Origin: Amycolatopsis bullii
GTDB taxonomy: Bacteria > Actinomycetota > Actinomycetes > Mycobacteriales > Pseudonocardiaceae
Length of the DNA stretch: 64,000 nt
Direction: 5' to 3'
NCBI RefSeq assembly: GCF_014654205.1
Contig: NZ_BNAW01000029.1
Location: forward strand, 1-64,000
This document shows, one piece after another, positions 24,724 through 33,002 of the stretch. Positions within the stretch are counted from its first letter, which is position 1, and each line of letters begins with the position of its first letter. Both the position numbers and the translations under genes were made by a program. The notes below the pieces were generated by a model. It was not told the origin of the DNA. It did no database searches and saw only the letters and a list, made by a program, of their open reading frames with translations.

Positions 24724-25938
24724 ATGCAAACGATCAGCGTCTCGACGGCCCGGAAGACGTTCCTGGCCGCACAGGGCTTCACCGACCCGCGTCCGTCCGG
24801 CCTGCCTTCGCGGCAGCACCTGAAACGGGTGTTGTCGCGGGTCCAGTTGCTGCAGCTGGACTCGGTGAACGTGGCGGTCCGGGCCCACTACATGCCGGTG
24901 TTCGCGCGGCTGGGCGCGTACGACCCGGCTCTGCTGGACGCGGCGGCGTGGAAGCACTCGGCCCGTCAGCCACGCCTGCTGGTGGAGACGTGGGCGCACG
25001 AGGCGAGCCTGCTGCCGATCGAGGACTGGCCGCTGATCCGCTCGGGCGCCAAGCGCGACGGCTGGTGGCGGCACTACGGGTCGCTGATCGAGAAGTCCCC
25101 GGGCCTGGTTGACGAGATTCTGTCGGTGGTCAAGGAGCTGGGCCCGATCGGCGCGGGCGGCATCGAGCGCGCGGTGGAGGCCGACGCCCAGCGCCGCGGG
25201 CCGGGCTCGTGGTGGGAGCGGTCGGAGGTCAAGCGCGTCTGCGAGTACCTGTTCGGCATCGGCCAGCTGACCACGGGCACGCGGCGCTCCTTCGAGCGAC
25301 TCTACGACCTGACCGAGCGGGTGGTCCCGCCGGAGATCCTGTCCCGGTCCGTGTCGGCGGAGGAGGGCGCGCGGGGGTTGATCTCGCGGTCGGCGCGAGC
25401 GCTGGGCGTGGCGACGGAGACGGACCTGCGCGACTACTACCGCCTCGGCCCGGCCCCGGCCCGCCAGGCGGTGGCGGAGCTGGTGGAGGCAGGGGAGCTG
25501 GAGCCGGTCGCGGTCCGCGGCTGGAAGCAGCCGGCCTACCGGCACACGTCGGCCCGGACCCCACGGGCGGTGACGGGCCGGGCGCTGCTGTGCCCGTTCG
25601 ACCCGCTGATCTGGGAGCGGGCCCGCACCGAGCGGTTGTTCGGGTTCCACTACCGGATCGAGATCTACGTCCCGGAGCCGAAGCGGGTGTACGGGTATTA
25701 CGTGTTCCCGTTCCTGCTCGACGGTTCTTTGGTCGCGCGGGTCGACCTCAAGTCCGACCGCGCGGCGGGAGTGCTGCGGGTCCAGGGGGCGTTCGCCGAG
25801 GAGGGCGTGGATGTGGCGCGGGTGCTGCCGGAGCTGGCCGCGGAGCTGAAGCACATGGCGGAGTGGCTGGGGCTGTCCGGCGTGGCGGTGGGAGAGCGGG
25901 GCGACCTCGCTGCGCCACTGGCGAAACTGGTCCGCTGA
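24724..25938 (+). CDS. YcaQ/AlkX-type winged-helix DNA glycosylase
   Basis: 404 residues of the HTH_42 family. The catalytic region LLQLDSVNV at 42-50 has the QxD form (Q44, D46) typical of the YcaQ/AlkX branch, rather than the QxQ of AlkZ. These enzymes excise alkylated bases and unhook interstrand crosslinks. The conserved WWERSEVKRVCEYLFG, ARALGVAT and PFDPLIWERART blocks are present. The following lipoprotein gene starts 1 nt after the stop. Assignment by motif; activity inferred. Confidence 0.88.
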   Translation: MQTISVSTARKTFLAAQGFTDPRPSGLPSRQHLKRVLSRVQLLQLDSVNVAVRAHYMPVFARLGAYDPALLDAAAWKHSARQPRLLVETWAHEASLLPIEDWPLIRSGAKRDGWWRHYGSLIEKSPGLVDEILSVVKELGPIGAGGIERAVEADAQRRGPGSWWERSEVKRVCEYLFGIGQLTTGTRRSFERLYDLTERVVPPEILSRSVSAEEGARGLISRSARALGVATETDLRDYYRLGPAPARQAVAELVEAGELEPVAVRGWKQPAYRHTSARTPRAVTGRALLCPFDPLIWERARTERLFGFHYRIEIYVPEPKRVYGYYVFPFLLDGSLVARVDLKSDRAAGVLRVQGAFAEEGVDVARVLPELAAELKHMAEWLGLSGVAVGERGDLAAPLAKLVR

Positions 25939-25939
25939 G

Positions 25940-26536
25940 ATGAACTCCGAAAGGGCCCGGACCCTGCTCCGCTCGGTGGTGCCGGCGGTCGCCCTGCTCG
26001 TGCTGGCGAGTTCGTGTGCCACGGGCAAGGATGCCGTGGCACAGGAGAACACCTTCGAGTTCGATTCGCCAGGTGGGCAGACGCAGATCTTCTACCCGCT
26101 CGAGCAACGCAAGAAGGCCGCCGAGCTGTCGGGGCCGAACGTGGTGAACCCCGGTGAGACGGTGTCCCTGTCCGACCACGCCGGGAAGGTCGTCCTGCTC
26201 AACCTCTGGGGTGCGTGGTGCGGGCCGTGCCGCGCGGAAACGCACACCCTGAAGGCCATCGCGGACGCGGGCAGGAGCGAGGGCATCGAAGTCCTGGGCA
26301 TCAACGTCCGCGACAACCGCCAGTACGCGGCCGACTTCATCAGCAACTTCGGCGTCGGCTACCCGTCGATCTTCGATCCGTCCGGCCGGGTCGCCCTGCA
26401 GTTGCGCGGCATCCCGCTGGCGGGTATCCCGGTTTCGCTCATCGTCGACAAGCAGCAGCGGGTGGCGGCGGTCTACCTCGGGTCGATCCTGGAAGAGGAC
26501 GTGCGTCCGGCGCTGGAACGAGTGCGGGCGGAATAA
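25940..26536 (+). CDS. TlpA/ResA-like thioredoxin-fold lipoprotein
   Basis: 198 residues. N-terminal signal with lipobox ending LASSC (Cys26), then a thioredoxin fold of the AhpC/TSA-TlpA type with active site WCGPC (Cys94, Cys97), LGINVRDNRQYAADFI and the cis-Pro segment IPLAGIPVSLIVD. Likely an extracytoplasmic thiol-disulfide oxidoreductase, as in cytochrome c maturation or disulfide isomerisation, but no ccd/res genes are nearby. Coupled to the glycosylase by near-contact of stop and start. Confidence 0.9.
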   Translation: MNSERARTLLRSVVPAVALLVLASSCATGKDAVAQENTFEFDSPGGQTQIFYPLEQRKKAAELSGPNVVNPGETVSLSDHAGKVVLLNLWGAWCGPCRAETHTLKAIADAGRSEGIEVLGINVRDNRQYAADFISNFGVGYPSIFDPSGRVALQLRGIPLAGIPVSLIVDKQQRVAAVYLGSILEEDVRPALERVRAE

Positions 26537-26565
26537 GACCCGCGCTTTCTCCGGTATTTCGCGCG

Positions 26566-26605
26566 AACGGGCCGTCCCCGGCACCCCTACCGGGAACGGC
26601 CCGTT
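26566..26605 (+). terminator. terminator after the TlpA-like gene
   Basis: 16-nt arms with one C-A mismatch and an 8-nt loop, followed by CTCCCCCTTTTACT. A good intrinsic-type terminator 30 nt after the stop. Confidence 0.8.
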
Positions 26606-26631
26606 CTCCCCCTTTTACTCAGCCCGTTCTT

Positions 26632-26680
26632 CGGGGCTCCGGGTGCCGGAGCCCCCGGCCCGGGCCCGAGGCCCGGTTGT
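26632..26680. repeat. paired GC-hairpin intergenic repeat, copy 1
   Basis: About 49 bp at the 3' end of the minus-strand DUF4097 gene. Holds a perfect 10-bp stem (GGGGCTCCGG/CCGGAGCCCC, 3-nt loop) then a 6-bp stem CCGGGC/GCCCGG. Copy 2 occurs at 42781-42828, also flush against a minus-strand stop codon. Confidence 0.75.
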
Positions 26681-26681
26681 T

Positions 26682-27605
26682 TCAGCCCGCCGCGCGCGTC
26701 ACCACGGCGTTGCCGGTGCCCGTGCGGGCGCGGACCTTCAGCTTCACGCCACCCTCGGGGGCGGTGTCGGCCACGTCCAGTTCGCTGGACACGCGGCCGC
26801 CGCTGGAGGTCAGGTCGACCTCGGCGGACGTGCCGCCGCGGATGCCGACGCGAACCTCGCCGGAGCCGGTGATCAGGTCGAGCGTGCCCGACGCGGCGTC
26901 GGCCACCGACAGGTCGCCGCTGCCCGTGCGGGCCATCACCTCGCCGGAGACCGCGCCGAGCCAGACGTCACCGGTGCCGGTGGCCAGCGTCGCCGACCCG
27001 CTGATCGACGACGCCTCGACGTGCCCGCTGCCGCTGCGCAGCTGCAGCCCGCCGAGCGTCGGGCCGAGCTTGACCGCGCCGCTGCCGGTGCGGATCGTGG
27101 CCGAGCCGTCGGCGCGGTCGAGCTTCACCTCGCCGGAGCCGGTCAGCAAGTCGACGCGGCCGGCCGAGCCGGTCACGGTGACGTCCGCCGCGCCCGCCCG
27201 CACCTCGACGTGCGAGCCCGCCGGCGCGTGCACCTTCACCGCGAGGGCGACGTTGCGCAGCTGCCAGGCCTTCGGGGCGCTCACGACCAGGCGGTTGCCC
27301 AGCTTCTCGATCCGGCTCTGCCGCACCGCCTCGGCGGGGGAGGCACTCGGGTCGACGCCCAGCTGGTCGCCGAAGCGCTCGCCGACCCAGGACAGCAGGC
27401 TGTTGACCCCCGCCACCCACGGCTGCTGCTCGCCCTGGTCGTGCCGCAGCTCGACGCGCGCACCGGAGTCGCCCTCGAGGACGACCTCGACGCGGCCGAT
27501 CGTGACGCTGAGGTCGAGCTCCAGCGGGACGTCGGTCTCGAACTCGTCGACCCGGACCAGTTCGTCGTTCGGCTCTTCGGCCGGTGTGGTCTGTTCTTCG
27601 CTCAT
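26682..27605 (-). CDS. DUF4097-family beta-strand repeat protein
   Basis: 307 residues. After an acidic N-terminus the protein is built from repeated short beta strands with the pattern (L/I)xTGSGEV/GDV, e.g. LLTGSGEVKLDRADG, IRTGSGAVKLG, LRSGSGHVEASS, LATGTGDVWLG, MARTGSGDLSVAD, LITGSGEVRVG, which is the DUF4097/polymer-forming adhesin-like beta-helix. No signal peptide, so probably cytoplasmic. Lies 12 bp after the RHH gene; such RHH-DUF4097 pairs recur in actinobacteria. Function unknown. Confidence 0.85.
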   Translation of the reverse strand: MSEEQTTPAEEPNDELVRVDEFETDVPLELDLSVTIGRVEVVLEGDSGARVELRHDQGEQQPWVAGVNSLLSWVGERFGDQLGVDPSASPAEAVRQSRIEKLGNRLVVSAPKAWQLRNVALAVKVHAPAGSHVEVRAGAADVTVTGSAGRVDLLTGSGEVKLDRADGSATIRTGSGAVKLGPTLGGLQLRSGSGHVEASSISGSATLATGTGDVWLGAVSGEVMARTGSGDLSVADAASGTLDLITGSGEVRVGIRGGTSAEVDLTSSGGRVSSELDVADTAPEGGVKLKVRARTGTGNAVVTRAAG

Positions 27606-27617
27606 CGTCTCGTCCCC

Positions 27618-28136
27618 TCAGCCTTCGACCCAGCCGTGCAGGTGCGATCCGCTCCCGCCGCCCTTGCCGTGGTGCTTGTGGCTCCCGCCCCCGCCGAGCG
27701 CGCCGTGGCCCAGTGCGCCCTGGACCGCCTGCGAAACGAAGGTGTTCAGCGAGATGCCCTGCGCGGCGGCGGCCCGTTCGGCCTGGCCCTTGATCTGCTC
27801 GACCAGCCGGAGGGTGATCCGGCTGATGTCACCGCCGTCGATCGGCGGCGGCGGTGTGGTGTCACGTGGTGTCGCCCGTGACGTCGTCTCCTCGGCGTCA
27901 CCGGTGACGACCACCCGGACGTCGCGGCCGTCGAGCCGGACGTCCACCACCTGGCCCGGCAGCGCGGCCGTGACCTCGGCGGCGAGGTCGGCGAGGGCGT
28001 TCATCAGGGTCAGGCGGACGGCGGGCTCGAGCGCGGAGGACAGCAGCGCGGCCGCCCGCCGGGTGTGCTCGTCCCCGGCGGCAGCCGTGTTCGCGAGGTC
28101 CTCGCGAAGGTTGGCGATGTACGGCGTCAGGTCCAT
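27618..28136 (-). CDS. ribbon-helix-helix (HicB-like) DNA-binding protein
   Basis: 172 residues. The N-terminal part (1-80) is an unassigned helical/strand domain (VVDVRLDGRDVRVVV). A ribbon-helix-helix at about 105-140 reads ISRITLRLVEQIKGQAERAAAA then GISLNTFVSQAVQGAL, like the HicB/CopG tail. It ends in a Gly/His-rich tail (GSHKHHGKGGGSGSHLHG) that could bind metal. A nested palindrome starts at its own start codon, so autorepression is likely. Confidence 0.85.
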   Translation of the reverse strand: MDLTPYIANLREDLANTAAAGDEHTRRAAALLSSALEPAVRLTLMNALADLAAEVTAALPGQVVDVRLDGRDVRVVVTGDAEETTSRATPRDTTPPPPIDGGDISRITLRLVEQIKGQAERAAAAQGISLNTFVSQAVQGALGHGALGGGGSHKHHGKGGGSGSHLHGWVEG

Positions 28137-28166
28137 GACATCACTATGACGTCATCCGTGATGTCA
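28136..28166. promoter_or_regulatory. nested palindromic operator at the RHH gene start
   Basis: Perfect 9-bp arms TGACATCAC and GTGATGTCA separated by 13 bp, with a second perfect palindrome TGACGTCA (28147-28154) in the middle. It abuts the RHH start codon. RHH dimers bind such short dyads cooperatively, so this is the best candidate operator for autoregulation. Additional GTGTCAC words lie at about 28182 and inside the gene. Confidence 0.7.
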
Positions 28167-28254
28167 GTCAAGGTCGGCGTGGTGTCACGTGTCCCCCGGA
28201 AGTGATCGCCCTCACGCGGTTAGGCTGCGCGGGAGCCGGGAGAAGGAGTGCCGA

Positions 28255-29007
28255 GTGACCGGAACCGTGTCACCCAGAGTGCAGCTGATCGCGAAGACCG
28301 AGTTCTTCCCGCCCGGGGACGTGCCGTGGTCGACCGACGCGGACGGCGGTGAAGCGCTCGCCGAGTTCGCCGGCCGCGCCTGCTACCAGTCGTGGAAGAA
28401 GCCGAACCCGGCCACCGCGACGAACGCCGGCTACCTCGAGCACATCATCGACGTCGGGCACCTTTCGGTGCTGGAGCACGGTTCGGTGACCTTCTACATC
28501 ACCGGCATCTCCCGGTCGCTGACCCACGAGCTGATCCGGCACCGGCACTTCTCCTACTCCCAGCTCTCGCAGCGGTACGTCCCGGAACGCGACGCCGAGT
28601 TCGTCGAGCCGGAGATCATCGCGAACGACCCCGTGCTGCACGAGAAGTTCGTCGCCGCGACCCGGGCGAGCGTCGAGGCCTACACCGAGCTGCTGGCCGG
28701 GCTCGAGGAGAAGTTCGCCGACGTCCCGAGCGCGACCCTGCGCCGCAAGCAGGCCCGCCAGGCCGCCCGCGCCGTGCTGCCGAACGCGACCGAGACCCGC
28801 ATCGTCGTCACCGGGAACTACCGGGCGTGGCGGCACTTCGTCGCCATGCGCGCCACCGAGCACGCCGACGTGGAGATCCGCGAGCTGGCCGTGGAGTGCC
28901 TGCGGGAGCTGCAGAAGGCCGCGCCGAACGTGTTCGCGGACTTCACCATCTCGACGTTGCCGGACGGCACCGAAATCGCCACGAGCCCGAAGGTGCTGGA
29001 AGCCTGA
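28255..29007 (+). CDS. thyX: FAD-dependent thymidylate synthase ThyX
   Basis: 250 residues. The ThyX motif RHRX7S is intact at 95-105 (RHRHFSYSQLS), with EHGSVTFYITGISRSLTHELI before and a C-terminal RIVVTGNYRAWRHFVAMRATEHA after. It methylates dUMP to dTMP with methylene-THF and FADH2/NADPH. GTG chosen because AGAAGGAG precedes it. Overlaps the ACT gene by TGATG. Upstream of dapA and rnj as in mycobacteria, but separated by four genes. Confidence 0.96.
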   Translation: MTGTVSPRVQLIAKTEFFPPGDVPWSTDADGGEALAEFAGRACYQSWKKPNPATATNAGYLEHIIDVGHLSVLEHGSVTFYITGISRSLTHELIRHRHFSYSQLSQRYVPERDAEFVEPEIIANDPVLHEKFVAATRASVEAYTELLAGLEEKFADVPSATLRRKQARQAARAVLPNATETRIVVTGNYRAWRHFVAMRATEHADVEIRELAVECLRELQKAAPNVFADFTISTLPDGTEIATSPKVLEA

Positions 29008-29396
29008 TGAAGCGACTCGCAATCGATGTCCGGCCCGGCGAGTACGCCGTCGTGCGGCTGCCCGCGGACGCCGCGGTGCCCGCCGAGCTCCTCGAGCCGG
29101 GCGACGGCCTGGTTTCGGTGACGCGGACGCCCGAGGAACTGTCGGTGATCTGCCCGGCCGGCCGCGAGCCGGGCGGGGCCACGGCGGCCGAGGACGGCTG
29201 GCGGCTGCTGTCGGTCCGCGGCCCGCTGGAGTTCACGCTCACCGGCATCATCGCCGCGCTGGCCTCGGAGCTGGCCGCGGCCGGGGTCGCGCTGTTCTCC
29301 CTTTCGACGTTCGACACCGACCACATCCTGGTCCGCGCCGGCGACCTCGACCACGCGGTCGCCGCCCTGCGCGAGTCCGGCCACGAGGTCGCCTGA
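29007..29396 (+). CDS. ACT domain protein
   Basis: 129 residues. The second half (RGPLEFTLTGIIAALASELAAAGVALFSLSTFDTDHILV), read in short pieces, is an ACT_7/CASTOR-type domain; ACT domains bind amino acids or other small ligands. Overlaps the thyX stop by TGATG. No catalytic domain, so a regulatory or sensor role is likely, target unknown. Confidence 0.85.
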   Translation: MKRLAIDVRPGEYAVVRLPADAAVPAELLEPGDGLVSVTRTPEELSVICPAGREPGGATAAEDGWRLLSVRGPLEFTLTGIIAALASELAAAGVALFSLSTFDTDHILVRAGDLDHAVAALRESGHEVA

Positions 29397-29459
29397 CTTT
29401 TCGCACTTTTCACCGCCGTCGAACCGGGTATCCGGGGTCGAGGGTGGGAGCCGTCACCC

Positions 29460-29499
29460 TTGAAAAACAAAGTTCGGAGCTCCTAAACTTCGGTTTAGG
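29460..29499 (+). promoter_or_regulatory. mntH promoter with overlapping dyad operator
   Basis: TTGAAA (29460-29465), 18-bp spacer, TAAACT (29484-29489). The -10 is covered by a perfect dyad CCTAAAC-TTCG-GTTTAGG (29482-29499). Its half-site resembles those bound by DtxR/MntR-type metal repressors, and the downstream gene is a Mn/Fe transporter, so manganese-responsive repression is the likely meaning. The identity of the regulator is an inference. Confidence 0.65.
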
Positions 29500-29533
29500 G
29501 TCCCCGACATCCGGTTTTCGAGAGGTGGGCGTC

Positions 29534-30775
29534 ATGGCTGTGACCGAGGCTGTCCGGCCGAGACTGGTGACCCGCCTGCGCACCGGGTCGGCCCTGCTGG
29601 GCCCGGCGTTCGTCGCCGCCATCGCCTACGTCGACCCGGGGAACGTCGCCTCCAACATCAGTGCCGGTGCCCGCTACGGCTACCTGCTGGTCTGGGTGAT
29701 CGTCGCGGCGAACCTGATGGCCGTGCTGGTGCAGTACCTCTCGGCGAAGCTCGGGCTGGTCAGCGGGCGGTCACTGCCCGAGGCCCTGCGCGCCCGGCTG
29801 TCCCGGCCCGCGCGGCTGGCCTACTGGGCGCAGGCGGAGATCGTCGCCGTCGCCACCGACCTGGCCGAGGTGGTCGGCGGCGCGATCGCCCTCAACCTGC
29901 TGTTCGACCTGCCGCTCATCGTGGGCGGCTTGATCACCGGCGCGGTGTCGCTCACCCTGCTGGCGGTCCAGGACCGCGGCGGCCAGCGCACGTTCGAGCG
30001 GGTCGTCACCGGCCTGCTGGTGGTGATCGCCGTCGGCTTCCTGGCGAGCCTGTTCGTCGAGCCGCCGTCGGCCGCGGCGACGGTGGGGGGCCTGATCCCG
30101 AAGTTCGACGGCTCGGGCAGCGTCCTGATCGCGGCGGCCATGCTCGGCGCGACGGTGATGCCCCACGCCGTCTACCTGCACTCGGGCCTGGTCCGCGACC
30201 GCCACGGTCGTCCCGACGGCGTCCGGCGGCACCGCCTGCTGCGCGCGACCCGGGTCGACGTCGGCTTCGCCATGCTCCTGGCGGGCGCGGTGAACCTCGG
30301 CATGCTGCTGCTGGCCGCGACGAACCTCCAGGGCCAGGAGGGCGTGGACAGCATCGAGGGCGCGCACGGCGCGGTCGCCGCGGCGCTCGGCCCGGGCGTC
30401 GCGCTGCTGTTCGCGATCGGCCTGCTGGCCTCGGGCCTGGCGTCGACGTCGGTGGGCGCGTACGCGGGCGCGATGATCATGCAGGGGTTGCTGCACAAGC
30501 GGATTCCGCTGGTCCTGCGCCGCCTGGTGACCCTGACCCCGGCGATCGTGGTGCTCGCCCTGGGCGCCGATCCCAGTGCGGCGCTGGTCGTTTCCCAGGT
30601 GGTGCTGTCGTTCGGGATCCCGTTCGCGCTGGTGCCGTTGATCCGCTTGACGGCCGACCGTGATCTGATGGGGGAGGACGTGAACCGCCGTTCGACGACG
30701 GTGGCGGCCTCGGTGATCGCGGCGATCATCATCGCTCTCAACCTGGTGCTCATCTACCTCACGGTCACCGGTTGA
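29534..30775 (+). CDS. mntH: Nramp-family divalent metal (Mn/Fe) transporter
   Basis: 413 residues, 11 predicted membrane helices. Helix 1 carries the DPGN motif (AYVDPGNVASNISAG) and helix 6 MPHAVYLHSG, the metal-binding residues of Nramp transporters; a 'YGY.LLWVI'-like segment follows helix 1. Proton-coupled uptake of Mn2+ or Fe2+ at the plasma membrane. GAGAGGTGG precedes the ATG. A metal-type dyad overlaps its promoter. Confidence 0.94.
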   Translation: MAVTEAVRPRLVTRLRTGSALLGPAFVAAIAYVDPGNVASNISAGARYGYLLVWVIVAANLMAVLVQYLSAKLGLVSGRSLPEALRARLSRPARLAYWAQAEIVAVATDLAEVVGGAIALNLLFDLPLIVGGLITGAVSLTLLAVQDRGGQRTFERVVTGLLVVIAVGFLASLFVEPPSAAATVGGLIPKFDGSGSVLIAAAMLGATVMPHAVYLHSGLVRDRHGRPDGVRRHRLLRATRVDVGFAMLLAGAVNLGMLLLAATNLQGQEGVDSIEGAHGAVAAALGPGVALLFAIGLLASGLASTSVGAYAGAMIMQGLLHKRIPLVLRRLVTLTPAIVVLALGADPSAALVVSQVVLSFGIPFALVPLIRLTADRDLMGEDVNRRSTTVAASVIAAIIIALNLVLIYLTVTG

Positions 30776-30799
30776 CCCAAGGAACGGGGACACGCGGCC

Positions 30800-31234
30800 A
30801 TGGCCTGGATCTTCGCCCTCAACGCCGAATGCGGGGAGCGCGAGACCCACGCCCGCGACCTCGCCCGGCACTTCGACGGCTGGCCGGTGCGGGTCTTCTC
30901 CGACGGCCCCGGCTGGTGGTGCGGGGTGACCCCGGAAGGTCTCAGCCGGTCCGGAATCGGCTCGCCCGAGGACGCAACGGCCATGACTGCGGCCGGGCGC
31001 CGGCTCTACTGGCTGCTGCGGACCGCGCCGCCGGTGTACCGCTACGCGCTCGCCGGCGTCGAGACCGGCGGGTTCCGCAGTTGCGACGAGCTCATGGCGG
31101 AGCCGGACCTGACGATCTTCCCCGGTCTCGTCGTGTCCGAGGACATCTGGGCCGCGACGGGCAAGCGCGCCGAGTTCAGCGACTTCGCCCCGGGCTACCG
31201 CTGGCTGCCCTACCGCGGCGAAACCCACCGCTGA
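30800..31234 (+). CDS. hypothetical protein
   Basis: 144 residues, starting MAWIFALNAECGERETHARD. No signal peptide or membrane segment; rich in Trp, Gly and aromatic residues. I do not recognise the family. AAGGA lies 17 nt before the ATG. Starts 24 bp after mntH and could be cotranscribed. A 69-bp hairpin element follows. Confidence 0.7.
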   Translation: MAWIFALNAECGERETHARDLARHFDGWPVRVFSDGPGWWCGVTPEGLSRSGIGSPEDATAMTAAGRRLYWLLRTAPPVYRYALAGVETGGFRSCDELMAEPDLTIFPGLVVSEDIWAATGKRAEFSDFAPGYRWLPYRGETHR

Positions 31235-31250
31235 CCCCACCCTTCGGCTC

Positions 31251-31319
31251 CCTAGGGATAACTGTCCCAGTGATGTGGCGGTTATTTACTGCCTCGTCGC
31301 TGTGACAATTATCCCTAGG
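31251..31319. repeat. 69-bp imperfect hairpin element with CCTAGGGATAA ends
   Basis: Two 28-bp arms (31251-31278 and 31292-31319) match at about 23 of 28 positions, with outer ends CCTAGGGATAA identical, around a 13-nt AT-rich centre (GGTTATTTACT). Placed after the hypothetical gene. It may be a large terminator or a small palindromic/MITE-like element; no second copy is seen in this window. Confidence 0.7.
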
Positions 31320-31430
31320 CTCGGCGAGCCGACCCGCAAGCACGCCGGTCCGGGCACGAATTCCGCGGAACCCGCGGCGCCCCGCGGCGGTCCGACTAGC
31401 ATCTGCGCGACCGCCGCCAAAAGGAGCACC

Positions 31431-32912
31431 GTGACCGACGAACAGACCCGACCCTATCCGCCGCAGGCACCCATCACGCCTGGTCAGCGGGTCGTCGCGG
31501 GCCGCTATCTTCTGCTCGGCGAACTCGGCCGGGGCGGCATGGGCGTCGTGTGGCGGGCGCGGGACCAGGTCATCGGGCGGCAGGTCGCGGTCAAGGAACT
31601 GCGGCTGCCCGACGCCGAGTCGGCCGCCGTCTTCTCCGAACGCGCCCTGCGGGAGGTGCGCACCGGCGGGCGGCTCAACGATCCCGCGATCGTCACCGTC
31701 TACGACGTCGTCACCGACGGCGGGACCACCTTCATCGTCATGGAGCTCGTCGAAGCGCCCAGCCTCGCCGACCTCGTGCGGCAGCGCGGCCCGATGCCCG
31801 CCGCCCAGGCCGCCCGGCTGGGGGAGCGGGTGCTCGCGGCGCTGCAGGCCGCGCACACGGCCGGGATCGTGCACCGGGACGTCAAGCCGGCGAACATCCT
31901 CGTCGCGCCGGACGGCCGCGTGAAGCTCACCGACTTCGGCATCGCCCACGCCGTCGACGACCCGCGGCTGACCACCAGCGGCATGATCGTCGGTTCGCCC
32001 GCCTTCATGGCGCCGGAGCGCGTCGAGGGCCGGGACGCGACGCCGGCGTCCGACCTGTGGTCCCTCGGCGCGACGCTGTTCTTCGCCGTCGAAGGCTCGA
32101 TTCCGTTCGAACGCGCGACCACCGCCGCGACGCTGCACGCGATCATGACCGAGATCCCGTACCTGACCCGCGGCCAAGGCCCGATCGCGGCGGCCATCCT
32201 CGGCCTGCTCGTCACCAACCCGGACGCGCGGCTGACCGCGGCCCAGGCCCAGAACCTGCTGACCACGGCACAGGGCATGCGGCCCACCCCGCCCCACGGC
32301 ACGGCGATGCTCGGCGCCCCCGCGCCGCAGCCGCCCGCGAAGAAGCCCCACCGCGCGCTGTGGCTCGCGGCGGCCGCCGTGCTGGTCGTGGCGGCCTTGA
32401 TCGGCGGGTTCTTCGCGGGCAAGGCCTACGAGACGCCCGCGGTGGACAAGCAGAAGCAGCCGACCATGACCTACGGCGTCGGCGGGCAGCTGCGCACCGA
32501 CATCGGCGGCTACTTCCGGTGCTTCAACACCACGGTGCAGGACGGCTCGATCATCAGCGACGATGACAACAAGTCGAGCGAGTGCAGCAAGAGCCACACC
32601 CTGGAGGTCTACGAGATCGGGAACCTGCTCTCGGTGGAGAACTGGAGCTCCGACGACGCCAAGATCGCGGCCTATCCGAGCCTGCCCGCCGTGACGGCCA
32701 GTGCCGAAGCGGCGTGCGCGACCGCGTTCCGGTCGTCGATCGTGCCCGAATCCCGGCGGCCGGACCTCACCTACCGCGCCATCGTCCCCACCCAGGCCGA
32801 GTGGGAAGCCACGCCGGTCAAGAACGAGGAACCCGCCCGCGAGTTCTACTGCCTGCTCGCCCGCGCCGACGGCGGGCCGATCACGGCCCCGATCGTGACC
32901 AAGGTCAAGTAG
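31431..32912 (+). CDS. transmembrane Ser/Thr protein kinase (PknB-type)
   Basis: 493 residues. Kinase domain about 26-290: P-loop GRGGMG (33-38), VAVKEL Lys55, HRDVKPANIL (148-157), DFG (168-170), APE (194-196), an intact catalytic set. One transmembrane helix at about 305-330 (ALWLAAAAVLVVAALIGGFF), then an extracytoplasmic domain of about 160 residues with four or more Cys, no PASTA repeats. GTG start preceded by AAAAGGAG. Sensed signal unknown. Confidence 0.93.
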   Translation: MTDEQTRPYPPQAPITPGQRVVAGRYLLLGELGRGGMGVVWRARDQVIGRQVAVKELRLPDAESAAVFSERALREVRTGGRLNDPAIVTVYDVVTDGGTTFIVMELVEAPSLADLVRQRGPMPAAQAARLGERVLAALQAAHTAGIVHRDVKPANILVAPDGRVKLTDFGIAHAVDDPRLTTSGMIVGSPAFMAPERVEGRDATPASDLWSLGATLFFAVEGSIPFERATTAATLHAIMTEIPYLTRGQGPIAAAILGLLVTNPDARLTAAQAQNLLTTAQGMRPTPPHGTAMLGAPAPQPPAKKPHRALWLAAAAVLVVAALIGGFFAGKAYETPAVDKQKQPTMTYGVGGQLRTDIGGYFRCFNTTVQDGSIISDDDNKSSECSKSHTLEVYEIGNLLSVENWSSDDAKIAAYPSLPAVTASAEAACATAFRSSIVPESRRPDLTYRAIVPTQAEWEATPVKNEEPAREFYCLLARADGGPITAPIVTKVK

Positions 32913-33002
32913 AAGTTCCGCGACGAACGGCCGACTCCGGGAAATCCTCCTGGTGACCAGGTCGACGCGGTTTTCGTCGGACCCTCGGGGTACCTTCTTC
33001 CC

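Noticed and set aside
31251..31319. Resemblance of TAGGGATAAC to an I-SceI site or 23S rRNA segment
   Set aside because: Similarity ends after about 10 bases, and the sequence is explained by an inverted repeat; no intron or rRNA gene is nearby.
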